Source: Hysterangium stoloniferum
Lineage: Eukaryota; Basidiomycota; Agaricomycetes; Hysterangiales; Hysterangiaceae
Length of the DNA: 64,000 nucleotides
Reading direction: 5' to 3'
Assembly (NCBI GenBank): GCA_015178975.1
Contig: WHVD01000107.1
Coordinates: forward strand, 62,001 to 126,000
Of this stretch, positions 45,859 to 57,316 are shown one piece after another. A program made the translations under genes and the position numbers. Numbering within the stretch: the stretch's first letter is position 1; every line of letters starts with the position of its first letter. The notes below the pieces were generated by a model. The model worked only from the letters and a program-made list of their open reading frames with translations. It had not been told where the DNA came from and ran no database searches.

Positions 45859-48340
45859 ATATAATGAATTTTGCTTGGTGGGTTGTGGGTCCACCTTGCC
45901 TTTTTTAGTAATTTGAGTGTCCAGATTATGTCAGCACAGAGGCACTTCCACCAACACGGAAGCAATTATGCGATCGCAGGAGTATTTGGCATGCCGTGGG
46001 TGTATTATTGCCGCACCACGGGAGCATTTTCGCCCGCGTGGAATTATTATGCACACGCAGAAGCATTCTATACACGTGCAGAATTATTTTATACACACAC
46101 GGCATTTTCAACCGCACACCCATCCACCCACACCCATCCACCGCACACCCATCCATGCGCACCCATCCACTGCGCTCCCATCCACCACGCTCCCATCCAC
46201 CACGCTCCCATCCACCGCGCACCCATCCAACCCGCACCCATCCACCGCACACCCATCCACCACGCACCCATCCAACCCACACCCATCCACCGCACACCCA
46301 TCCACCACGCACCCATCCAACCCGCACCCATCCAACGTGCACCTATCCAACATGCACCCATCCAATGCACACCCATCCAACCCGCACCCATCCACCGCAC
46401 ACCCATCCATGGCGCACCCATCCACTGCACACCCATCCACCACGCACCTGCTCCCATCGCGCACCTGCACCCATCCACCGCGCACCCATCCATCGCCGCA
46501 CACCTGCACCCATCCACGGCACACCTGCACCCATCCACGGCACACCTGCACCCATCCACAGCACACCTGCACCCATCCACAGCACACCTGCACCCATCCA
46601 CAGCACACCTGCACCCATCCACGGCACACCTGCACCCATCCACGGCACACCCATCCACTGCGCACCCATCTGCCACGCACCTGCTCCCATCCACCGTGCA
46701 CCCATGCATCACGCAACTGCACCCATCCACCGTGCACCTGCACCCATCCACTGCGCACCCATCCACCCGCACCCATCCACCACTGTGCACCACTCCCATT
46801 CACAGCGCACCCTCTCTCCTTCCTCCAGGTGATGCGTGTACTCTTTCCTTCTCCCTCCATCCTGTGCTAATCCGCCTCCTCTCTCTTTCCTCCAGCAAGT
46901 GTGTGTACCATTTCCTTCTCTGTCCTCCTCTGATTGACCTCTTCTCTCTTTTGTCCACCTGGTGCGTGTACCATTTCCTCTATCTTTGTCCTCTGATCAT
47001 CCTCCTCTCTTTCCTCCAGGTGCGTGTACTGTTTCCTTCTCTCTCCGTCCTCCTCTCATTGGGACCCTCTCTCTTTCCTCCAGCCAGTGCGTCTACCATT
47101 TCCTTCTTCCTCTGTCCTGCACTGATTTGCCTCCTCTCTCTTTCCTCCAGCTGGTGCGCATTCCATTTCCCTCTCTCTGTCCTCTTCTGATTGGCCCTCT
47201 CTCTTTCCTCCAGCCGGTGCGCATTCCCTTTCCCCTCTCTTTGTCCTCCTCTGATTGTCCCCCTCTCTTTCCTCCAGCTGGTGTGTGTTCCCTTTCCCTC
47301 TCTCTGTCCTCCTCTGATTGTCCCCTTCTCTTTCCTCCAGCCAGTGCGCACTCCCTTTCCCCTCTCTTTGTCCTCCTCTGATTGTCCCCCTCTCTTTCCT
47401 CCAGCCGGTGCGTCTACCATTTCCTTCTTCCTCTGTCCTGCGCTGATTTGTCTCCTCTCTCTTTCCTCCAGCTGGTGCGCATTCCATTTCCCTCTCTCTC
47501 TGTCCTCTTCTGATTGGCCCCCTCTCTTTCCTCCAGCCGGTGCATGTACCGTTTCCTCCTCCCTTGGTCCTCCTCTGATTGGCCTCCTCTCTCTTTCCTT
47601 CAAGAGGTGTCTGTACCGTTTCCTTCTCTCTCTTTTCTCCAGCCGGTGCATGTACCCTTCCCTTTTCTCTTTTTCCTCCTCTGACCAGCCTCCTCAGCCA
47701 GTGCATGTACCCTTCCCTTCTCTCTTCATCCTCCTCTGACTGGCCTCCTCTCTCTTTCTTTCAGCCAGTGTACTTACCATTTCCTTCTCTCTTTGTCCTC
47801 CTCTCTTTCCTCCAGCCAGTGCGTGTCCCATTTCCGTTTTCGTCTCTGTCCTCCTCTGACCAGCCTCCTCTCTTTCCTCCCGGAGGTGAGTGTACTACCC
47901 TTTCCTTCTCTCTTTGTCCTCCTCTGACTGTCCTCCTCTCTCTTTCCTCCAGCCAGTGTGTGTCCCCTTTCCTTCTCTCTCTGTCCTGCTCTCACTGGCT
48001 TCCTCTCTCTTTCCTCCAGGTGGTACATGTCCCCTTTCCTTCTTTCTCCATCCTCCTCTGATCCGCTCCTCCAGCCAGTGCGTGTACTGTTTCCGTCTCT
48101 CCCTCCTCTGACTGGCCCCCTCTTTTCCTGTTCCTTCTCTCTCTATCTTGCTCCCACACCTTTTTCGAATCAAAATAAAATAGAATAGAATAGAATAGAA
48201 TAGAATAAATCAAAATTAAATGACAATATTAAATGACAATAAAAGGCTTCAAAATAAAAGGAAATCAGAAAAATAAAAATAAAATACATTAAGTCAAAAT
48301 AAAAAGGGAAATTTCCAATCAAAGCAAATAATTGCAACCA
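45859..48340 (+). repeat. Satellite block 3: CACCCATCCA repeats, then pyrimidine-rich repeats
   Basis: 46095-46800 is made of CACCCATCCACCGCG and CACCTGCACCCATCCACGG type units. 46805-48135 is made of pyrimidine-rich units of about 60 bp such as CTCTTTCCTCCAGCCGGTGCG. An AT stretch follows at 48172-48310. The start (GGAGTATTT, GTGCCGTGGG words) resembles the Helitron 2 interior, so this may be a third, 3'-truncated Helitron-like unit. Open frames of 80-439 codons on both strands are repeat artefacts. Confidence 0.85.
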
Positions 48341-48372
48341 ATTCAAGAACCGATCACTTCAACTACTTGTGA

Positions 48373-48583
48373 CAGGGACAAAACTGTTCCAATGAGATTG
48401 CATTAGTATTTGATATATAGTTTGATGACAAATAATGCCTATGTCATAGAATTCTTAGAGTATATAGCCAACATATACGACTACCTAAACTAAAAATCTC
48501 AGGTCAATTGGTCAAGTGCTCATTGAGTTATTCAACATTCTTTGACATATAAAAAATAATTGGAGCTGTTTTGTCCCCCACAG
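48373..48583 (-). mobile_element. 212-bp-class MITE, copy 2
   Basis: Its ends CAGGGACAAAACTGTTCC and CTGTGGGGGACAAAAC (reverse) match copy 1 at 33565-33776 in inverse orientation. The right side is flanked by TA. It sits inside the C-terminal coding region of Tc1 relic 2, directly after the sequence for DLIEN. Confidence 0.8.
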
Positions 48584-49515
48584 TATTTTCAATCAAATCC
48601 TGACACACCTTTGCATTAGTCCTGTACCATTCCTTCACCACCCTCTCCCAAAACTCTTCCATCCCCAAGAGTGCATTTTCATACCTTGCCAACTTCCTCT
48701 CCAGGTGATTCCATAAGTGTTCAATGTGAGTCAGGGCAGGATACTGTGCTGGCCATGAGAGGATCCTGAAACAATTTATTGGAACCAATTCTAGTGCTTG
48801 GGGGCATTATCCTGCTGGAAGCTGCAGATTTCATAGTTACTAAGGCTGGCTTGCAGGTCATCCTCCAGAATCTGTACTTAGAGATACCCATCCATCCTTC
48901 CATCAATCTTGCATGCATACCCAACCACCCCTAACAGCATACACCCCATACCATCAAAGATCCACCACCAAACTTCAGGATTCCCTCAACCAGCCTGTCA
49001 CTCAAGCCCTCCCCTGCCTTGTTCCACACCCACTTCCTACCATCTGACCCCAGCCTATAGATTTTTGTCTCATCAGACCACACCACCTTCTTCCAGTCCT
49101 CCACAGTCCAATTCTGATGTGCCAAAGCAAAGCCCATCCTCTCCTTCCTATGCTTCTTAGAAAGAAGAAGCCTTTTCTTCTTTACCACAGGCTTCATCCC
49201 AGCTGCCTTGAGTACACAATGCACTGTTTGAGGATGGAGTGACTGGTTGGTGATAGTTCAAAGTGCCTTTGTTGCATCTATAGCTGTGTCAGCCTTCCCA
49301 GAGTTGATAAGGCATCATGCAAAACAGATGTTGGCTGTAGAGAGTTTGGAAGGGTGACCACCAGAGGGCTTAGAAAAGTGGGAATTATATTCAGAGTGAA
49401 TTTTAGAGATAGTAGAAAAGCCATAGCCAGTAGAAAGTGAACTATATTTGGCAGAATAGCCAGCATCAAGTAGAGAAAGGATCTCATGCTGGGCAGTAGG
49501 GGAAAGGGGATGCAT
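48584..49515 (-). pseudogene. Tc1-type transposase relic 2
   Basis: Read on the minus strand from 49515 the relic shows all parts of a DD34E transposase. There is an N-terminal helix-turn-helix (SPTAQHEILSLLDAGYSAKY), then a second DNA-binding part, LSKKHRKERMGFALAHQNWT, and the first Asp motif VVWSDETKIYRLGSDGRKWVW (about 49060-49120). LMVWG follows, and finally WPAQYPALTHIEHLW with the catalytic Glu (48725). The usual DLNP is altered to ALTH. At least three frame changes or stops separate the pieces (near 49315, 49265 and 48930). The MITE replaces the extreme C-terminus. It is inactive. Confidence 0.8.
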
Positions 49516-49689
49516 AGTTGGAATTAAGGGAATCTTAGCTGTGAGAGCCCTTTGACTTACATATACTTTAGCACAACATGATCACATAACATGTTGAAAA
49601 CCCATAAGCAAGTGCAAAAAATCAACATAGTACATGATTTTCATACAAGAGCCTGTCAGCAACAAAAGGTATACAATGAACCTTCTATA

Positions 49690-49873
49690 TGAAAATATTC
49701 ATATTGTTACTATATATGGATATTACATAATGACATTATGTTATATCAAATCATGCACAATAGAGCATGTTGACAGATATCTTGGGGATTTTTGCTATTC
49801 TATCTACTGAGGTATAAGGTATGTAAGTTGAAACTTCAAAACATTGGATACATTTTGTGAGTCACTGTATGTA
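49690..49873 (-). mobile_element. Uninterrupted Tc1-related end (empty site for the gypsy insertion)
   Basis: In reverse it reads CATACAGTGACTCACAAAATG... through TTATACCTCAGTAGATAG. This corresponds to 25500-25559 joined to 33058 onward with a single ATACC. It therefore shows the target before gypsy insertion. Confidence 0.75.
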
Positions 49874-50910
49874 TATATGTGCCTGGTGTGACCAGTGATC
49901 ATTAAAGTAAAATAACTAGACTAACCCTAAGCAGATATGACTGTAATTGCAAAAAAAGTGAACAATAAAGCCAAAGCTCACATAGCCTTACACCGCAATC
50001 TAAATTGATATCAACACGATATATGTATGTTATGCAATCAAATGCGAATTCAAATGCCTAGTATTTAAAATCATCACACTAGTGGTGAAAATGGAGATAG
50101 ATTATCTAAGCTTAGAGGCAATCAAATTGAATTGTAAATTGTAAATCCCATTATCTTCTATTGGGCAGAACTTTTTTGGGATGCCTTCGGTTAGAAGGAT
50201 ACAAACAGCCTGGTTTTTCTGCTATCTGGCTTGCTTGTAGTCAGCCAGGCCTCATCCGAAAATAGTTTCTGATGTTGTTCCGGACCACTTCTCACCCCGT
50301 TTTCCCCAGGCTGTCTTTATGACTTCCCAAATCATTTTCTGGCCATGTCGTCAAGACACGTCCCATATTCTCAATGCACTGGTGCAGCTCACACTCTGAT
50401 CTGTCTCCATACTACGAGATATTGCTCCACCAGTTTCCCACCCTATGCATCATGTGGTATTCAAGTAGTATAAATGGTGTCTCATTGCAGATAAATGATA
50501 TTTACAATAATTCAAGACAAGGGGAATCAGGAGACTATTAATTTCATATTTGCTTAGTTTGTGGTGCTTCCACTCCTTCAAACAAATGTTAAAGAGGACA
50601 GGGAAGAACAGACCTATACATCGGGTAGAAACACTTCAGCTTGTAACTTCTACATCTTTGTAGATTGATTCACCACTCATAACAGCGGGCTCTTTGTGCA
50701 TCCCTTGTTCAACTAGATGACTGTTGTGCATGACTCTGTAGTCAAATGGGTAGAAATAAGGAGACGAATCACTCACAAAATAAGATCAGCAATTTTAGTT
50801 AGGTATCCAAAGCGATGGATTACATAGACCTGCATAACACATAATGATCAGCGAGCTAACACAGGGTACAGCTAAACAGGATCAGCTCAGAACTTAATGC
50901 CCATAGTCTC
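49874..50910. other. No recognisable gene
   Basis: Mixed-composition DNA without a long frame or recognisable repeat. Confidence 0.4.
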
Positions 50911-51496
50911 TGTTAAGTGCCGTGTCGGGAACTTATTCCGGAACTATCGGGTAGTCACCGGAAAGTCGGGAACTAGTAGATAGGGTCAGGACGTCGGCTT
51001 CAGCTTATGTGCTGCACCTCTATGCAAACGCTCAATGTCCTTAATTTCGGAGGTGAGACTTATGATGGGAGTTATGGATATTCAGAGTTCCAAAGAGTTC
51101 CGAATATCGAGTGTACAGAAAGATGGGAGAAGGAATAAGAAACTAAGTCGATATCAGATCTGAGGTAAAGTACAAATTCGTGGAAACTAATATAAGTCTG
51201 CTCGTTATTGTACTACAAACTAAGACCATAATAAGACGGAAACGGAAGTGTTCTTAAAACGGAAATACAATAAGACATATTAGGAAGACAATATTCCATA
51301 ATGGGAATATAACAAACAAACGAGTGAATACTTGTCAATGGACAAATTACCAAATGCGGAACAAGGGAAGAATGCGGATGATACGGTAACTATGATGTTC
51401 CGTAGTCGGAGGTCGAAAGTCGGAAGTCGGGGATCGGAAGTCGGGAGTGGGAGACCAGAAGTCGGATATTGAAACATCCGGGAACGGGTCGTAACA
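50911..51496 (-). mobile_element. Solo LTR of the 564-bp gypsy family
   Basis: It runs from TGTTAAGTGCCGTGTCGGG to GGGTCGTAACA and is the reverse complement of the 25560/32489 LTR class. A perfect target duplication GTCTC flanks it (50906-50910 and 51497-51501). It is slightly longer (586 bp) owing to a duplicated GTCGGAAGTCGGG-type stretch near its right end. Confidence 0.9.
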
Positions 51497-51657
51497 GTCT
51501 CCTGAACAATTCATATTCCATCTAACAAAGCACTAGGCTTATCTGCTGAAACAAGTTTAATATGCTTTTCAGCTGCATGATAGAATAGATGAGAACTAAT
51601 AGGATCCACTGATGAGTAGGTACGACGGTTGTTGAGAAAGTGCACAACCTACAGGTG

Positions 51658-52590
51658 GGCTATAGGAAAGTGCCGCACAGGGTGTCATGCTGCCATGCAA
51701 GTGCTGCGACATGTTTCTTTTTTCAAAATCAGTAGATACTTCATCAATTTTGTATTGAAAATTACCAAAATAAAATAATATTTGACATTATAGCATTAAA
51801 ACATGAGCACTGTTACATCTAGTGTACATTTTCCTGCTGAAATATACCTTGTGCGCCACTTTAATTGGCACATACTTAGTTTTAGCACTTCCTTGAGTGG
51901 TATTAATTCTCAAATAAACTTATTAAAGTCTTAAATAATAAAATATAACTTCTAAATGACATAGGTTCTAGGTTTACATGAAAAACTTGCATGTCGTGGC
52001 AGTTACCTTCCTAATTAGGAAGTGCCGTGCAAGTCACGGCAGTTGTCCTTCCTAATTTGGCTGACTGCTGCGACCTGCACGGCACTTCCTCATTAGGAAG
52101 GTAACTGCCGTGGCACTGAAACAACTGTACTTGTGGATGAGAGGCTCTAAAGAATGTCAAATACTATATGTGAAATGCTTTATATTATGTTATATGCTCT
52201 TAAAAGTGAATATTATCTACAAAAAACTTTGTTATTAGGGGTTAGGGTTAGGATTTACCATACCTCTATGTCTTTTCATAATTCACCCTGGGTCATTTTC
52301 TGAGTATTCTTTTAGGCTGCCTCTGAAATATAGCTTCCTCACCCATTCACTCTGCTTTGTATGTACTTCTGAACTAATCAGAATTTTGGTCTATTTAGAG
52401 GCAAATGTGAGATTCTTGGGTGTCTGGTTCACTGCATTCACTAAACCCATATTACATACATGAAAGTATAAGTATCAGATTTTGAAATTGATAGTGAAAT
52501 ACCTAATATTAAGTCTCTTCTGGTTCAGGAATATCACATTAATTCCAAGAGTAAGGAATGAAAGAATATGGACTCCACTATTTTCAATCT
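51658..52590 (+). mobile_element. Partial Mutator-like element: terminus plus decayed gene 3' end
   Basis: The start GGAAAGTGCCGCACAGGGTG matches 13941. 52140-52590 matches 52895-53345, the 3' end of the large Mutator-like gene, including GGTTCAGGAATATCACATTAATTCC. It is thus a second, internally deleted copy placed in tandem with the main element. Confidence 0.7.
51998..52109. repeat. 34-bp inverted repeat with 44-bp loop
   Basis: Left arm 51998-52031 and right arm 52076-52109 are complementary with one mismatch; the arm begins GGCAGTTACCTTCCTAAT. The arms themselves contain the GTGCCGTGCA word of the Mutator-like ends. Confidence 0.9.
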
Positions 52591-55063
52591 TATGTCACTG
52601 TAAATGAACTGGTGATAATAATGAGGAGGCAGCTCAGGGTTTACCAATGACTATATTCACTATGATCAATATCATAATTGGTCTATGTTGGTTGTCAACA
52701 TGAAGGAAGGGTTAAACTTGGTTTGATATTTGGATAACCTCTTACATATTAAAATAACTCCTCTGTCTATATACACATACATGTAGAAATAGTATTTGCA
52801 ATCCAATCTGAATGTGGTGTTACATCACATTGCATTTAAACTTACTTCTCTGCAGAAAAACTACCATTCCCTTTCTATTTTGGCACATTGAATAACAACT
52901 TTACTTATGGATGACAGAGGCTCCAAAAAATGTCAAATAGTATGTGTGAAATGCTCTTAAAATGCAAATTATATATACAGAAACTCTGTTTATTTGCATT
53001 AAAATATTTTATACCTTCCAGTCTCTTTATAATTCAACCTGGGTTGTTTTCTGAGTATTCTTTCAGATTGCTTCTCAAACAAAGCTTCCTCACACACTTC
53101 CTCTGCTTTGCGCTTCAGAGCTTGTCGGGGTTTTGGTCTATTTAGAGGGAAAATATGGGATTCTTGAGTGTCTGGTTCACTGCCTTCATGAAATTCTGGC
53201 CCATGCTATATCAAAGTATGAGTAGTAATCTATATCAGATTTTGAATTGATAGTAAAATACCTGATATTCAGTCTCCTCTGGTTTAGGAATATCACATTC
53301 ATTCCAAGAGTAGGGAACAAAAGGATATGGACTCCATTTATTCTGATGATTACCTGCATCCAATCCCCATTGTTGAAAGCTGGCAGTCCCTGCTGCTTTT
53401 GAAGTCTCAAACATTTCATGTTCAAGTAATCCAATGGCCTCTTTGTCAACATCTATAGCAGGGAAAGGTGGGCCATCAGGGGATAATTGGGTGTAGGACT
53501 GTTTGAGGCTAAGAAGAGTCATTGCATGGGCTGCAGGTACTCTTTGGATCCATTTATCCTTGTTCCTTGTACCAGAGTCTAGGTTCATATGCAGCCAATA
53601 ATGTGTCATGGCAATTTGTATGGAGGAGATATTTCCAGAAAACAATATAAGATGGTTTTTAAGGTGGATTCAGCCTTCAACTCTGAAATAGCCTTCCCAG
53701 TGTACAGGTAGTCCAAGGCAGGACATTCTTCCCTTCTAACTTGTTTTGGTGTCTTCACCAGCTTGTTAAGTAATGGAAGATGAGGTTTCAGAAGAGCATC
53801 AAATATTGGAGATGAGGGATAATGAAGGTAATCCAAGATCTTGTCATCCTCCTGTGATAATGAGCACACCAAATCCCATTTTCCCAACTACAAAGTCAAA
53901 CTTCAGTTATGTTAATAACTACAAATACCTTCAAATAGATTACTCTAATTTTCCGTCTGTGCTTCTGGTCCCTCCACAAGGAGTCAATAACATCATGTTC
54001 TGGAATCCATGACTCTGTTGAAGATAGATTATGATAGTGATTGTGTCGCCACCATTTTACATGCCATCTTTTGGGATCAGAATCATGATCAAGTTGAATT
54101 AGCCACACAGGATAGTAATACTTCCCATTTTTGGCAAGGGCACCCAAACCAGGTCTACATGTGATTAATATGCACTAAGACAATTGAAGGTGAATTTGGA
54201 CTTACAAGAGGTGCTTGTGCAAAGGTTGAGTAGCATGGTTATTTAGCTGTTGAGCTGTTGAGCTATTTAAATCACAACTGTAAGAGGTTATCCAAATATC
54301 AAACAAGTTCACATACCATTCTGATTGAGGTTGCAATGCCAGTTGAATCTGAACCATATCACATTCATCACAAATGAATGGCTTATTTCCAAGGGTACTA
54401 TGTAGCTCTTCCTTCACATTGGCAAGCAATATGAGACCAATTATGACATTCATCACAGTGAATGTAGTCATTGGTAAACCCTTGAGCTGCTTCCTCATTA
54501 CCATCACCAGTATGTCCACAGCGACATGAGATTGGAAATAATGAAGCATTAGAACCTATCCCAGGAATCTCAGGTATGGGAGATAAGGCAGGCATAGACA
54601 TAGATTTTGGGAGTCTTTTGGGCTTTGCTTTATGAATGACCACCTGGCCTTCACTATCAGACTCTACTCTTTGAAGGTATCTTTGAGAATACTTCTGTTG
54701 GGGATAGGATGTCTCATCATCCTTATCAGATTGGATTGATATATGAGATTGATTGCTATTTTGTCTTTTGAGTGTATTAGATGCATTTGGAGTGATTTGA
54801 ATTTGCTTTGGAGTCACATGAGGAATGTCTTGTGGTGATATACAAATATAATCTTGAATATCAAGCCTACTGGGGTTTTTAAGCCAAAAGCATTTCTCTG
54901 ATGGAAATAGAGAAAAGATGGTAGCATTTAGAGTGGCTTGAGGCAGTGTTGCTGAAGAATTGTAGTTTAAAAGAATATGGTGATTAGCCAAGACTTTTTT
55001 TTGTATTTTCTGAAACTCTTCCTGAGCTTAATTCCACCTTGCAACACATATAACAGCACTGGT

Positions 55064-55934
55064 TGTTAAGAACTGAAACTGACGGATGTCAGTAGACCGA
55101 CAGGGACTGAACAGAAGGACTTGGCTTCAGCTTATGTGCTGCACCCTCACAAGTTACCATCGGGTGTCCTTAAATTTCGGGCAGGCAGAAACTAGTCCTG
55201 TCAAGTAAACCTCTCAGTAAACTACCAATTGAAAACTGAAGGATAAGTCGAGGGTTGGGCTGAGGGGTTGGAGACCAAGAGTCGGAGACCAAGAGTTGGA
55301 GACTGAGAGTTGGAGACTGAGAGTGTCGGAGACTGAGAGTGTCAGAGATTAGAGGTTGAAGTTGTAAATTAGGTTAAATTGTAAATCGGATGGAGTCGGA
55401 ACGTGGTGGTCATGAATAGATAATGGAGTCAGAAATTAGAGGGGTATCTAAGTTGATCTAAGTTGATCTAAGTCGATATTCTGATTGTCCAGTAACTACA
55501 TTTACAGCGGGTCTATATAAGAGTTATCAGCGTCTAGAAACTACTAACTAAGGGAAGAGCGGAAACACTATTTGACAAATAGACTTGACTAGAAACCGGA
55601 AGGTTACGATAAGATCAGAAGCCGAGATTTAGCCGAGAGCGGGATTATGAGAAAAGGGAATAGTCCACAGGCTACAAGTATATATGGGCATATGTGAAAC
55701 ATAGAGTAAAATGGATCATCATAATGAAAAGGGACGTATCAAAGCATTACCAGATGGTACAAGTATATTTTGACAGGGACGTAAATGGGGTTTGATCGCT
55801 GTGAAGGTATACGTCAGTGTCGGTGTTCTGAAGGTTACCGAAATGATGATTTGATCAATAACTTCGAACATCGATAGACTGTAGTATTCTCAGAGACCAT
55901 TGGGTTGTGACACGGGTTCGACATGGTCGTAACA
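55064..55934 (-). mobile_element. Solo LTR inside the Mutator-like gene (871 bp)
   Basis: It runs from TGTTAAGAACTGAAACTG to CATGGTCGTAACA, flanked by a perfect CTGGT duplication (55059-55063 and 55935-55939). It is related in reverse to 34252-35000. It separates the peptidase histidine box from the PHD part. Confidence 0.92.
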
Positions 55935-56772
55935 CTGGTATATGAAGATGTGCCTGAAACTGTCTGAAACTTCTCTTCAAGGTATTGTGATATGGTACCT
56001 TTTTGTATTTTTACTGAGGATCCTGAATGTTGTAAACCATCATGTTCATAGATAGCATTGCCATTATGGAACCTTGATGTAAAGTGTTGAACAGATGGTG
56101 AATAGATGGCTTTGCCTACAAGGTTGTAGTGGAGACCTTCAAGATGGTTTGAATTCTGAAATAATTTGAGCTTTTTAGGCAGACACCATGTCTCTGTCAA
56201 GCCCTCATAATCCAGGGACAAAACAAGCATGATAGGAATGTGTATCCATATTTCCATTATAGAGGGTGCACTCTTGCATATCTGTTCACCTTGACATGAT
56301 TTCCAACAAGCATCTATATGATCTGAGCTTGGAAGAACTTGTGAGTATAACCATGATTACAAATTTCCATTTGCCATCTGGTAGTGTTTGAGTTGAAGAT
56401 AGTGAATTGTTCATGTCTTTGGCAGGCTGGTGAGTTGATAATGGGGCTCTTCTTGGGTTTTACAAGAGTGGAGTTGGATTATTTGGGCTTCAAGAAATGG
56501 AAGTGTTGCATTATCACAAGAATGGCTATGAAACTCTTGAATAGCCCTCTCAAACCAACCCATGAGAACATCAGGCTCATTAATTGCTTTAATAAACCTC
56601 TTTTGAAGGAGTTGTTCACGTAACTGATCACGTTTGGTAGAAATCAATATACTTTCTTGACCATTGAATACCTCACCAACAGTAATCAAACACTCTTCAA
56701 AAATATGGTATAAAAAAGAGAGTAATAACTGAGTATCCAGTTGTGAAAGATTTTGACATAATGCTGGCCAAT

Positions 56773-57316
56773 TGTTAAGTGCCATGTCGGGAACTTATTC
56801 CAGAACTATCAGAAAGTCACCGGAAAGTCGGGAACTATCGGATAGGGTCAGGACGTCGTCTTCAGCTTATGTGCTACGCCTCTACGCAAATGCTCAAAGT
56901 CCTTAATTTCAGAAGTGAGACTTACGATGGAAGATATGGATATTCAGAGTTCCGAAGAGTTCCAAATATCGAGTGTACAGAAAGACAGAAGAAGGAATAA
57001 GAAACTAAGTTGATATCAGATCTAAGGTAAAGTACAAATTCGTGGAAACTAATATAAGTCTTCTCATTATTGTACTACAAACTAAGACCATAATAAGACA
57101 GAAACGGAAGTATTCTTGAAATGGAAATACAATAAGACATATCAGGGAGACAATATTCCGAAACGGGAATATAATAAACAAACGAGTGAATACTTGTCAA
57201 CGGACAAATTACCAAATGCGGAACAAGGGAAGAATGTGGAAGATACGGTAACTATGATGTTCCGTAGTCAGAGATTGGAAGTCGGATATTGAAACATCCG
57301 GGAACGGGTTGTAACA
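56773..57316 (-). mobile_element. Solo LTR inside the Mutator-like gene (544 bp)
   Basis: It runs from TGTTAAGTGCCATGTCGGG to GGGTTGTAACA, flanked by a perfect CCAAT duplication (56768-56772 and 57317-57321). It belongs to the family of the complete gypsy element. It splits the peptidase domain right after the codons for DHHW. Confidence 0.93.

Noticed and set aside
45871..48213. Many long open frames (up to 439 codons) on both strands
   Set aside because: They overlap in several frames at once and encode only repeat peptides (for example HPSTAHL or GWVRGGW). This is the expected result of stop-free tandem repeats.
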